This document shows positions 16,842 through 23,904 of a DNA stretch of 25,178 bases, piece after piece; the first letter of the stretch is position 1; each line of letters begins with the position of its first letter. The translations under genes and the position numbers were made by a program. The notes under the pieces are model-generated. The model was not told the DNA's origin. It made no database searches and saw nothing but the letters and a program-made list of their open reading frames with translations. This DNA is from Mangrovibacterium sp047972415 (lineage in GTDB: Bacteria; Bacteroidota; Bacteroidia; Bacteroidales; Prolixibacteraceae), in the NCBI GenBank assembly GCA_047972415.1, contig JBKEAN010000014.1:1-25178 (forward strand), read 5' to 3'.

Positions 16842-17213
16842 GTGTTAGTCGTTTCGTATTATCAGAACATAAATTGCTTCGCAAAAACAGCAAAGGTCTT
16901 CTAAAACTACATCAGAATTGGCATTTTTCAATAGCCGTCAGCTCTGAAATTCAAATTTCCCTTCTCAAAAACTGGATGTATTTAGATAAGACGGGGCAAA
17001 ATTACGGAATTTATCCTTGACCGAGTGTCTGAAACGATGATTTGTTAAGTAATTGTTGTTACGTGGGACAGAATAGGAAGGTGACAGATCGAGATGTTGG
17101 ATATTTTACTGATGAAAATACTATTCACAGTAAGATAAACGCACAGGGCTGGCAAAAAACTGAAGCCATTGCAAGTTTTCTTTTGCCATTAAAAGGCGGT
17201 TTTTCCCTTTTCC
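16842..17213. other. Intergenic region upstream of the export operon
   Basis: A 372-base non-coding stretch between the SLBB gene start and the stop of the membrane-protein gene that reads toward it. It should hold the promoter and a long 5' leader of the polysaccharide operon; a -7-type box is at 16997-17004. A 64-codon frame on the plus strand (17042-17236) has no recognisable pattern and runs into the neighbouring gene, so I do not call it. No convincing rho-independent terminator was found after the membrane-protein gene, so read-through into the polysaccharide operon is possible. Confidence 0.6.
16997..17004 (-). promoter_or_regulatory. Candidate -7 box for the polysaccharide operon
   Basis: The minus strand reads TAATTTTG, matching the Bacteroidota -7 consensus TAnnTTTG. 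It lies 156 bases before the SLBB start codon, giving a leader of roughly 150 bases. No TTTG or TTG is found at the usual 19-21 base distance upstream, so the -33 half is missing and the call is tentative. Confidence 0.35.
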
Positions 17214-17879
17214 CTAGTCGATGTTTGCCGGGTTGATGAAGATGAGAAAGAAAATAAAAGCGAATGTCATCTCCAGTAATTCGGCATTTTTTGCATTCGG
17301 AATAAAGGCCATCATAATAGCTATCAGTACCATCATTGCAGTATGTTGCACCCGGGGAAGCGGCACATTAAACTTTTGTTCCAGATTGCGGATGAATGCT
17401 ACTTTCGACACCAACAGGCGCATAAAAAAGAAGTAGATTACCAGTACCAACACCAGGATTTGAGAAAAAATGAGTTTGTTAATGCTGGTTTTGCCTACCA
17501 CCAAGTTATGCAAGTTGGTTTCGGCCTGTTTGTTGTTTTGCAGAAAAAATTCACTTGACTCGATGCCGAAAATACGCTGGCCCCAGCTAATTTCTTCGCC
17601 TGCTGCAAAAAAAAATGCGATGGCCATTAGTACCGCAGTAAAAATCCATAGCACTGGTTTTTTGTTCTTTCTGAATTCGTAAACCCGGTACAAGCAAACC
17701 ACTGAGGCACCGAACAAGAACAGCGAAGTCAGGTTTTCGACCAAGCCATCTTCCTGTGTGAAAATAAGAAAGCGATCCATGTTGGTAAGTCCCAAAAATA
17801 AACCGTAGCTGCAAAATACAAGTAAAACAGTAAAAAACAAATATTCGATTTTGGTCGTATTTTTCAATTCATTCATCAT
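17214..17879 (-). CDS. Conserved membrane protein of unknown function, AAGEEISWGQ motif
   Basis: A 221-residue protein with about six hydrophobic segments (near 12-31, 49-66, 76-94, 133-154, 180-196, 203-218). I do not recognise a named family. The polar residues are clustered and look functional: QEDGLVEN (42-49), AAGEEISWGQRIFG (92-105) with E95/E96 at the membrane edge, then E109/E110 and TNLHNL (121-126). Such acidic and His residues next to membrane helices resemble an active site or ion-binding site. It is divergent from a lipid-linked sugar transferase gene, which hints at envelope sugar metabolism, but this is only context. Translation from Met1 or Met2 is equally possible. Confidence 0.75.
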   Translation of the reverse strand: MMNELKNTTKIEYLFFTVLLVFCSYGLFLGLTNMDRFLIFTQEDGLVENLTSLFLFGASVVCLYRVYEFRKNKKPVLWIFTAVLMAIAFFFAAGEEISWGQRIFGIESSEFFLQNNKQAETNLHNLVVGKTSINKLIFSQILVLVLVIYFFFMRLLVSKVAFIRNLEQKFNVPLPRVQHTAMMVLIAIMMAFIPNAKNAELLEMTFAFIFFLIFINPANID

Positions 17880-17951
17880 GGATTTCAGATTTATAAATTT
17901 ATTTATCAGTTTGTTGTATTTGTTTTAAACTGAATGTTGATTTATTGCGCA

Positions 17952-17959
17952 CAAATGTA
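17952..17959 (-). promoter_or_regulatory. Candidate -7 box for the six-helix membrane protein gene
   Basis: The minus strand reads TACATTTG, a full match to TAnnTTTG, 72 bases before the start codon at 17879. No TTTG is present at the expected -33 position, so it is weaker than the plus-strand promoter in the same region. Confidence 0.35.
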
Positions 17960-18013
17960 GTATAAAATTCTGAAGCCTTATTTGCAGTTGGTGCCGATAT
18001 GGCGGTGCAGGAC

Positions 18014-18043
18014 TTGTAAAAATCTATTTTACGCTTACTTTTG
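18014..18043 (+). promoter_or_regulatory. Bacteroidota-type promoter for the GT39/GT83 gene
   Basis: TTG (18014-18016), a spacer of exactly 19 bases, then TACTTTTG (18036-18043). This fits the primary sigma factor pattern of Bacteroidota (TTTG - about 19 - TAnnTTTG). The start codon at 18188 lies about 140 bases downstream, so the transcript would have a moderately long leader. It is the best promoter match I found in the window. Confidence 0.55.
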
Positions 18044-18187
18044 AGCTGAATATTAAAATGCTCAGATCCTAAATTTTCGACCAATGAAATAGCCATATGG
18101 GCCGTAGCTCATACAAACCGGAAATGAATAAATGGCTATTCCATGCGTACGTGATAAGGTTTAAGAGGAAAACAAATTTTTGTACAA

Positions 18188-19819
18188 ATGAAAAAACAAG
18201 CCTGGCAAATTCCGTTGGTGATAATTATTTTGCTGGTTATACTAAGTGGGTTACATGTTCCGCTAGTGGTAAATGCCGCTAAATATGCGCAGGTTGCCCG
18301 CGAAATTTTGTCGAACCACGACTGGCTGAATATGACCATTGCCCACGAGCCCTACGAACAAAAGCCACCGATGCTGTTTTGGCTTGGCGCTTCGTTTTTT
18401 GCACTGTTTGGTGTATCGGCAGTGGTTTATAAAGTGGGTATTTTGCTGGTTTCGTTGTTGGGTGTGTACGCTACTTTCCGGTTGGGAGCTTTGTTGTACG
18501 ACCGAAAAACAGGAAAACTGGCTGCATTTTTCTGGATAACAAGTCTGGGCTACATTCATTTTCATGGCGATATTCATACCGATACATTGCTGGTGGTGCC
18601 GGTGATGGTCGCTATATGGCAGTTTGCAACCTGGATAAAACTGAAAAAGGAGTTGAACTTTTACCTCGGAGTGGTGGCGGTTGGTTTTGCCATGCTCACC
18701 AAAGGGCCGGTGGGAATGCTGATTCCCGGTGCAGCAGTTGGACTGCAACTGTTGTTTAGCCGCAACTGGAAAGGCTTATTCAATGGCCATTGGTTGCTGG
18801 CCGTCCCACTGGTGTTTGTAATGGTTTTGCCAGCGTTGATCCCTTTGTTTCAGAATTTTGGTTTCGAGGGAATAAAATTCTACTTCTGGACTAACAATGT
18901 GGGACGGGTTACCGGAGAATATAAAGGAAGCAATTCCGATCCGTTTTTTTACCTGCATACCAGCCTGTATATGCTTGCACCCTGGATGGTTTTTGGGTTC
19001 GCCGGGGTTTTTATGCAATTGCGCGAGAAACTGATATGCTGGCGAAACAAGGTTGAACCAGGCGAGTTTTATACGCTGGGCGGTACACTGGTGTACCTGC
19101 TTATTGCATCGTTTGCCAAGCAAAAAAACCCGCACTACGAAATGGCGGTGTTGCCACTGATAATGTTACTCGGAGCTCGTTGGGCTATCCGGATTTATGA
19201 AACGACCGACTATCGGAAATTGAAACGGGCAATGTCAGGGATCAACCTGTTTATGGGCTTGGTTCTGGTTATATTGGTCTTTCCCTTTCTGCTTTATTTT
19301 TTTCCGAATGCCAAGGCGTGGGTTTGGGCTGTGGTAATCGTCCTGACTGCTTCTTTTGCCTATTCAGTGCTTTGGAAAAACAGTTTGCACAAGCAGCTGG
19401 TTAACTTGTTTCTGGCAATTTCTATTTTTATGTTTGTGTTGAATGCACATATTATGCCTAACCTGGCCAAGTTTCACTCGCCTTTGCAGGCCTGCAAACT
19501 ATTTAACCAACAAGCCGGCGAACAGGCTAAACTCTACATATTCGGGGAAGATTCTCGTTACTGGAGTATTTTCTTTTATGCTGATAATTATGGCCGCTAC
19601 CTGGTTAGTGACGACGATTTGCGGAAGGCAGCCCTTCCGGCAGGTGATTTTCTGTATACATCAGCCGATGGCATGACCCGTTTGGATTCGATGCAGGTGA
19701 ACTACCAGGTGGTTGATAGCATGGATCACCGTAGCCTTTCTCGTATTTCAATGAAAGTTATCAACCCCAAAACGAGGGCTTCGAAACTCGAAAAACGTTA
19801 TTTGCTAAAACTGGAGTAG
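18188..19819 (+). CDS. GT39/GT83-type lipid-linked sugar transferase (ArnT/PMT_2-like)
   Basis: A 543-residue polytopic enzyme of the ArnT/PMT superfamily, which transfers a sugar from a polyprenyl phosphate donor at the periplasmic face, for example to lipid A or protein. The first periplasmic loop is recognisable: NAAKYAQVAREIL (29-41), DWLNMTIAHEPYEQKPP (45-61), LFWL. Later features are MLTKGPVGMLIPG and KQKNPHYEMAVLPL, both typical of the family, and a soluble C-terminal part of about 110 residues. The acidic residue that normally precedes the A-x-Y-A helix is Asn29 here. It is the only plus-strand gene of the window, transcribed alone, ending before a hairpin terminator. Acceptor unknown; lipid A modification is the most obvious option. 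Confidence 0.85.
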   Translation: MKKQAWQIPLVIIILLVILSGLHVPLVVNAAKYAQVAREILSNHDWLNMTIAHEPYEQKPPMLFWLGASFFALFGVSAVVYKVGILLVSLLGVYATFRLGALLYDRKTGKLAAFFWITSLGYIHFHGDIHTDTLLVVPVMVAIWQFATWIKLKKELNFYLGVVAVGFAMLTKGPVGMLIPGAAVGLQLLFSRNWKGLFNGHWLLAVPLVFVMVLPALIPLFQNFGFEGIKFYFWTNNVGRVTGEYKGSNSDPFFYLHTSLYMLAPWMVFGFAGVFMQLREKLICWRNKVEPGEFYTLGGTLVYLLIASFAKQKNPHYEMAVLPLIMLLGARWAIRIYETTDYRKLKRAMSGINLFMGLVLVILVFPFLLYFFPNAKAWVWAVVIVLTASFAYSVLWKNSLHKQLVNLFLAISIFMFVLNAHIMPNLAKFHSPLQACKLFNQQAGEQAKLYIFGEDSRYWSIFFYADNYGRYLVSDDDLRKAALPAGDFLYTSADGMTRLDSMQVNYQVVDSMDHRSLSRISMKVINPKTRASKLEKRYLLKLE

Positions 19820-19844
19820 GAGAGGCCAGTTCGTGAAAGGAAGC

Positions 19845-19889
19845 AAAAGGCCATTGAAATCCGTTTATTGCGGGAGTCAATGGTCTTTT
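19845..19889. terminator. Bidirectional rho-independent-type terminator
   Basis: AAAAGGCCATTGA (19845-19857) pairs with TCAATGGTCTTTT (19877-19889) as a 13-bp stem with one G-U pair, enclosing a 19-base loop. It lies between two convergent genes and has A-rich and T-rich ends on the two arms, so it can act for the glycosyltransferase gene (plus) and for corA (minus). Seen directly in the sequence; efficiency is inferred. Confidence 0.7.
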
Positions 19890-19916
19890 GGTATTTCTTG
19901 GTCTTCAACTTTGGTT

Positions 19917-20849
19917 TCAGAATAAGTCTTTTTTCCGGAAAATAAAGATACCCAATCCCGACATGGCTATCGAAATAAGCAAAACCAACGGGAATGCCCA
20001 GGTAATGTTTTCCAGGTGGTTGGGCACGTTCATCCCGTACAAACTGGCTATCAATGTTGGGATCATCAAAATAATTGAAATCGAAGCGAGCTGTTTCATC
20101 ACCACGTTCAGGTTGTTTGAGATAACCGAGGCAAAAGCATCCATCATACCTGCCTGGATGTCGGAATAAATCTGCGACATTTCCAGCGCCTGTTTGTTCT
20201 CAATAATAGCGTCTTCGAGCAAATCCTCGTTCAGTTCAGTCAGGTTCCGTTTCAGGCTGTTGCGTAGTTTTGCTAGTACTATTTCATTGGCTTTCAGCGA
20301 AGTGATGAAGTAAACCAAGCATTTTTCCATCTTCAGCAACTTGTTCAGTTCTTTATTCTGGATGGAACGTTCCAGCTCTTCTTCAATCTGGTTGGTTTGC
20401 TGGTTTATTTGTTTCAGGTAGCGCAGGTAAGTACTTCCCGAACGTAAAAACAGGCGGATAACAAAATTTACCTGATCGTGAATGAGTTGATTCTGACCAC
20501 GGTAAAGGGCATGTTGTTCCAAGGGTAATACTTCGTTGGGTGCCGAACAAAGGGTAATGGTAATCCCGTTTATGTTGATAATGCCAAGCGGAACGGTATA
20601 AAAAGGAATGCCGTTGCCCGGACTTTCAACCGGAATACGTAAAATGATGAGTGTCCAGTCGTCGTCAACCTCGTAACGCGAGCGTTCGTCTACGTCGAGT
20701 ATATCTTGAATGAGGTCGGCAGGAACAGCAAACTCTTCCTGTAAACGCTCAATTTCCTTGGCATTGGGTTGAATTACATTGATCCAGCATTCTCGTTCGG
20801 CTTGCGGGATTTCGATGTAACCGCCGAAGCTTTTAAAGATTTTAATCAT
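19917..20849 (-). CDS. corA: CorA-family divalent cation (Mg2+/Co2+) transporter
   Basis: A 310-residue member of the CorA family. The long cytoplasmic domain is alpha/beta at first (MIKIFKSFGGYIEIPQ to about 120), then helical (QTNQIEEELERSIQNKELNK and following). Two C-terminal membrane helices are separated by the signature YGMN (about 269-272) and the short periplasmic loop VPNHLENITWAF, ending in a positive tail (FRKKDLF). It forms a pentameric Mg2+ channel, though some family members carry other cations or export them. The start at 20849 is fixed by a strong Shine-Dalgarno 8 bases upstream. The leader has a hairpin that could control translation. It ends before the bidirectional terminator. 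Confidence 0.92.
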   Translation of the reverse strand: MIKIFKSFGGYIEIPQAERECWINVIQPNAKEIERLQEEFAVPADLIQDILDVDERSRYEVDDDWTLIILRIPVESPGNGIPFYTVPLGIININGITITLCSAPNEVLPLEQHALYRGQNQLIHDQVNFVIRLFLRSGSTYLRYLKQINQQTNQIEEELERSIQNKELNKLLKMEKCLVYFITSLKANEIVLAKLRNSLKRNLTELNEDLLEDAIIENKQALEMSQIYSDIQAGMMDAFASVISNNLNVVMKQLASISIILMIPTLIASLYGMNVPNHLENITWAFPLVLLISIAMSGLGIFIFRKKDLF

Positions 20850-20857
20850 CAGGTGTT

Positions 20858-20866
20858 CCTCCTTTT
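20858..20866 (-). promoter_or_regulatory. Strong Shine-Dalgarno of corA
   Basis: The minus strand reads AAAAGGAGG with an 8-base spacing to the ATG at 20849. Such a perfect site is uncommon in Bacteroidota, where most genes in this window have none. AGGAGG within it (20858-20863) is the exact complement of the 3' arm of the hairpin just upstream. Confidence 0.7.
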
Positions 20867-20877
20867 ATTTTACATGC

Positions 20878-20904
20878 AGGAGGATATCAGGCTATCAGGC
20901 TCCT
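20878..20904 (-). promoter_or_regulatory. corA leader hairpin, candidate translational switch
   Basis: On the minus strand, AGGAG (20900-20904) pairs with CTCCT (20878-20882), and inside it GATA pairs with TATC, leaving a three-base bulge and a six-base loop; the octamer GCCTGATA occurs twice in tandem. The 3' arm CCTCCT (20878-20883) can instead pair fully with the Shine-Dalgarno AGGAGG at 20858-20863 across a 14-base loop. The two pairings exclude each other, as in translational riboswitches or thermosensors. It does not match any riboswitch class I can recognise. Confidence 0.45.
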
Positions 20905-20979
20905 ACAGCGAGGTTAGTACTTTGAAATTGCTTATGATACGGGCCTTCGTCCATTTTACGAAATTTGCTTTGAGCGGCG

Positions 20980-20987
20980 CAAAAATA
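20980..20987 (-). promoter_or_regulatory. Candidate -7 box for corA
   Basis: The minus strand reads TATTTTTG, a full match to TAnnTTTG, 131 bases before the corA start. This would give a leader of about 120 bases that includes the hairpin. No good -33 element is seen at the right distance. Confidence 0.4.
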
Positions 20988-21027
20988 CGGATTTCTTTTT
21001 AAAAATGTACCTACAGGGCGAATTTGC

Positions 21028-21516
21028 TTAGATGTCTTCTCCGCGTTTGCCGAAGTCGAGAATTTCTTCGATATGCTGGTCGAGGTAGTCGCGCAGGTGG
21101 TTGCGCAGTTTTATGGATTTAAACACATCAATCCCGTTTGAAGCGACTGCCACCGTCATATTTTTATATTGGTACACGGCTGGCGATACGTATTGGCATA
21201 AGCCGGGTTTATCGTGAATGTTGCAGAGGACGCGTTGAGCGGCGGCGTCGGTACGTATTTGCTCGTCGAGCATGGGGTTATTGGAACAGCTGTAAACCAG
21301 CAGATAGCCGTTTAAATCGGCAGGTTCGTAGGCTTTTTGCCGGAAAGGCCAGCCACTGCTGCTGATTTCGTCGCAAACGGCAAGGGCAACAAATTCAACA
21401 TCGGCATTAAAACGTTTCAGAATCAACGCTTTTTTGTAGGCACTTTGTCCGCCGCCAATAATCAAGATTTTTTGGTTGGTAATATCGAGCGAAATAGGCA
21501 AATAGTTTCGTTCCAT
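21028..21516 (-). CDS. Precorrin-2 dehydrogenase / siroheme synthase N-domain protein
   Basis: A 162-residue protein of the CysG N-domain type (Met8p/SirC-like), which oxidises precorrin-2 to sirohydrochlorin with NAD+ in siroheme synthesis. The Rossmann motif KILIIGGGQSAYKKALILKR follows a short NYLPISLDITNQ start, and YLLVYSCSNNPMLDEQI and LCQYVSPAVYQYKNMTVAVASNG match later conserved blocks. I start at ATG 21516 because the 10 codons before it (frame open to 21546) are not family-like; with either start the protein is short for the family (about 190-200), mainly at its C-terminus. No other siroheme genes are in the window. Confidence 0.82.
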   Translation of the reverse strand: MERNYLPISLDITNQKILIIGGGQSAYKKALILKRFNADVEFVALAVCDEISSSGWPFRQKAYEPADLNGYLLVYSCSNNPMLDEQIRTDAAAQRVLCNIHDKPGLCQYVSPAVYQYKNMTVAVASNGIDVFKSIKLRNHLRDYLDQHIEEILDFGKRGEDI

Positions 21517-21597
21517 GCGTTTGTGTTTTCTATCCCTGAATAACAAGGAGAACCGGAGATAGTTGGCGGCTTGACAAATTTTATCATTTGCGTGGGG

Positions 21598-22263
21598 CTA
21601 CAAATCGTACATTTCGTTCCAAAGTCGATCAAACTCGGTTTGGTATTGCTCAATCAGTACTTTTTTCGAGGTAACCAGCAAGTTTTCGTGATTGTGTTTG
21701 GATGCGGTATAAGTCCAGTTGAAGCTACCTGTAAAAACAATCCGCCCGTCAATGATGCCGAATTTGTGGTGCATGTGATACTGCGAATGGTCTATTTTTA
21801 CAGGGATTCCGGCTTTGTGAAAGGCGTAACCTTCAGAACCATGATCGTACAGTTTTCGGTCGTCGGTAATTAACCGGATGGCAACACCGCGGTGTTGGGC
21901 GGCGAAAATGCACTCGGCCAATCGCGAATCGGTGATTGTAAACACACAGAGGTCGATTGTCTTTTGCGATTGCTCAAGCAGGTCAATCATATTCTCCAAA
22001 ATGTCGAGGCCAGGACTGAAATACACTTTATGAAACCGGAACGTGCAGTTTTCGATTGTTTCGAAGCAGTATTCGAGCCATGCAAATGCTTGTCCGTTGC
22101 GGTTTTCCAGTTCAAAAACACGTGCTTCGTGAAACAGGCGGCTACGCAGCTCGTTCCGTTCGGCAAGCGAGAATTTGTTGATGCTGGCGGCAATGGCCGC
22201 ATCGTTCGCCAGGATTTGGGGTTTTCCGTATTGTTCTATTAAATAGTCGATGACCTGTTGCAT
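21598..22263 (-). CDS. Phospholipase-D-like protein with a single HKD motif
   Basis: A 221-residue protein with one PLD half-domain: the HxKx4D motif at H165, K167 and D172 (HHKFGIID), then GSFNW (179-183) and N189/E190. The preceding sheet region (FSPGLDILENMIDLLEQSQK, IDLCVFTITD, GVAIRLITDD) is typical of the Nuc/cardiolipin-hydrolase branch, whose members dimerise to build a full active site and cut phosphodiester bonds in DNA, RNA or lipids. The first 75 residues are a helical extension I do not recognise. There is no signal peptide, so a cytoplasmic role is expected. It is 21 bases downstream of prmA. Substrate unknown. Confidence 0.8.
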   Translation of the reverse strand: MQQVIDYLIEQYGKPQILANDAAIAASINKFSLAERNELRSRLFHEARVFELENRNGQAFAWLEYCFETIENCTFRFHKVYFSPGLDILENMIDLLEQSQKTIDLCVFTITDSRLAECIFAAQHRGVAIRLITDDRKLYDHGSEGYAFHKAGIPVKIDHSQYHMHHKFGIIDGRIVFTGSFNWTYTASKHNHENLLVTSKKVLIEQYQTEFDRLWNEMYDL

Positions 22264-22284
22264 AGCTTTCTTTTTTAATGAAAA

Positions 22285-23115
22285 CTATTTTTCGAACGAC
22301 ACGGCAACCCAGTTATTCTTCTCTTTAATAATGAGTTTGCGCAGAAATAATTCCGAAGCTTTGCCCAAAATGTCTTCCAAATCGTTTTGGTAAAAGCCGC
22401 TTACAATCAGTATCCCGTCGTCTTTTAAAACGCTCAGGTATTTCTCCATATCGGCCAGAATAATATTGCGCTGGATGTTTGCCAAAATCAGGTCGTAGGT
22501 TTTGTTGCCCAGCAGGGAGGCGTCGCCAATAAAGGCTTCCATGTTTTCGACCGAATTCAGGCGGCAATTCTCCACAACACTTTCAAATGCCCAGCTGTCA
22601 ATATCAATTCCAGTAACTGTACGGGCTCCTAGCATGGCGGCAAATATGCCCAAAATACCTGTGCCACAGCCCATATCGAGTACGTCCATGCCTTCCACGT
22701 TCAGCTCCAGCAAATGCTCAATCATCAGCGAGGTGGTTTCGTGATTGCCCGTACCAAAAGCCATGTTGGGTTCAATCACAATTTCGTATTCGGCTTTCGG
22801 GAATTCGATGTGGAAAGGTGCCCGAATCAGGCACGATCCGGCTATAAGCAATGGCTTAAAGTAGTTTTTTTCCCATTCCTCGTTCCAATTAATGTCGGGC
22901 ATTGGCTCCTGGCTATAAATCACTTCAAACGGAACTTGTGCCAGCACGTTTTCCAGTTCGTTTGTTTCAACCTTGCCCTCCGGCGAAAAGGCATTGAGCT
23001 GGTTGTCGCTATCGTCGAAACTGTCGAACGCAAGAGCCGAAAGGTAGGCGACCAGGATTTCGCGGTTGGTTTCGTTATCCGGGTTCAGGTTGAAGGTGAC
23101 TTTTGTGTATTTCAT
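22285..23115 (-). CDS. prmA: Ribosomal protein L11 methyltransferase PrmA
   Basis: A 276-residue SAM-dependent methyltransferase that trimethylates ribosomal protein L11. It has an N-terminal substrate-binding domain (MKYTKVTFNLNPDN to about 100, including INWNEEWEKNYFKPL), the linker FGTGNHETTSLMIEHLL, the SAM-binding motif VLDMGCGTGILGIFAAMLGA and LILANIQRNIIL at the catalytic loop, all as in PrmA. The frame is open five codons further (to 23130), but ATG 23115 gives the family-typical start. It lies in a minus-strand run of housekeeping genes; the gap to the upstream J-domain gene is about 57 bases. Confidence 0.93.
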   Translation of the reverse strand: MKYTKVTFNLNPDNETNREILVAYLSALAFDSFDDSDNQLNAFSPEGKVETNELENVLAQVPFEVIYSQEPMPDINWNEEWEKNYFKPLLIAGSCLIRAPFHIEFPKAEYEIVIEPNMAFGTGNHETTSLMIEHLLELNVEGMDVLDMGCGTGILGIFAAMLGARTVTGIDIDSWAFESVVENCRLNSVENMEAFIGDASLLGNKTYDLILANIQRNIILADMEKYLSVLKDDGILIVSGFYQNDLEDILGKASELFLRKLIIKEKNNWVAVSFEK

Positions 23116-23172
23116 GTGTGGTAAATTCAATCTTAATGTATTGTTTATTACGTGCTTATGCTGAAAAGAAAG

Positions 23173-23904
23173 CTATACGAAGTTTTTTTCTTTTTTCAGT
23201 TGTTCGTAGGCTTCGTTTACTTTTTGGAACTTTTCTTTAGCAGCATTCTGAAAGTCCTCGCCCAGGTAGCTCACTTTATCGGGGTGATACTTTACAGCCA
23301 TTTTACGGTAGGCTTTTTTAATGTCGTCAACGCTTGCACCGGGTTCTATTTCGAGGATTTTATAGGCAGCATCGGTATTGGCAATAAACATAGATTTAAT
23401 GGACTCGAAATCTTTTTCGGTAATGCCCATGTTTTGTGCAATGTGCTGAATCAGGTTTTGTTCCGTAATGTCGATATGCCCGTCGGCTTGAGCAATACCA
23501 TATAAAAAGTGGAGCAATTGCAGGCGCGACGAGTAGTCCATGTTTTTACGGATTTGCTGACTAACATCGGCTACCGGAATGGTTTGGTTAAGCAGGTCGC
23601 GAAGCATTTTTACGGCTTCCTGGGCGGCTTCGGTCCCAAAAGTACGCACAAAAAATGCTTTTACGTAGTCCAATTCCGATTTCAGTACCTTTCCATCCGA
23701 TTTCATTACGGCGGCTACTAAAACCAATAAACTCATCACGTAGCCCCCGGTGGTGGTTCCGGTTGCTTGTCCTGTTTCGCCCGCTAGTTGCGGAAGCTTT
23801 GTGTTATCGAGCATCGAGCCGACGACAAATCCTACGATTCCGCCTAGTGGGCCAAAAAATGCCCATCCTAATCCGCCGGCTACCCATTTAGCAAATTTAC
23901 CCAT
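23173..23904 (-). CDS. TerB/DjlA-like co-chaperone with C-terminal J domain
   Basis: A 243-residue protein in three parts. A glycine-rich hydrophobic N-terminus (WVAGGLGWAFFGPLGGIVGFVVGS, given here as residues 8 to 31) probably inserts in or associates with the membrane. A TerB-like helical domain follows (about 50-170, LLVLVAAVMKSDGKVLKSEL, AQADGHIDITEQ). A J domain ends the protein (about 180-243) with the HPD motif at 207-209 and KFQKVNEAYEQLKK. The layout resembles DjlA, a membrane-anchored DnaK partner, and is common in Bacteroidota. It overlaps the coaE stop by 8 bases, suggesting coupled translation. Confidence 0.88.
   Translation of the reverse strand: MGKFAKWVAGGLGWAFFGPLGGIVGFVVGSMLDNTKLPQLAGETGQATGTTTGGYVMSLLVLVAAVMKSDGKVLKSELDYVKAFFVRTFGTEAAQEAVKMLRDLLNQTIPVADVSQQIRKNMDYSSRLQLLHFLYGIAQADGHIDITEQNLIQHIAQNMGITEKDFESIKSMFIANTDAAYKILEIEPGASVDDIKKAYRKMAVKYHPDKVSYLGEDFQNAAKEKFQKVNEAYEQLKKEKNFV

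Larger units (their letters stand above)
17880..18187. other. Divergent intergenic region with promoters in both directions
   Basis: A 308-base non-coding stretch between two divergently read genes. It contains a well-formed plus-strand promoter (18014-18043) and a weaker minus-strand -7 box (17952-17959). A 65-codon minus-strand frame (17899-18096) covers most of it, but its composition and overlap with the promoter argue against a gene. No RNA gene or repeat was recognised. Confidence 0.6.

Noticed and set aside
17042..17236. 64-codon plus-strand frame in the intergenic region
   Set aside because: No family pattern, no Shine-Dalgarno or promoter, and it runs into the end of the neighbouring gene.
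17899..18096. 65-codon minus-strand frame between the divergent genes
   Set aside because: It covers the promoter region of both neighbours and has no recognisable sequence pattern.
18263..18748. 161-codon minus-strand frame
   Set aside because: Antisense shadow of the GT39/GT83 gene; the His/Gln/Cys-rich composition is typical of out-of-frame reading.
22714..23124. 136-codon plus-strand frame
   Set aside because: Antisense to prmA, no recognisable motif.
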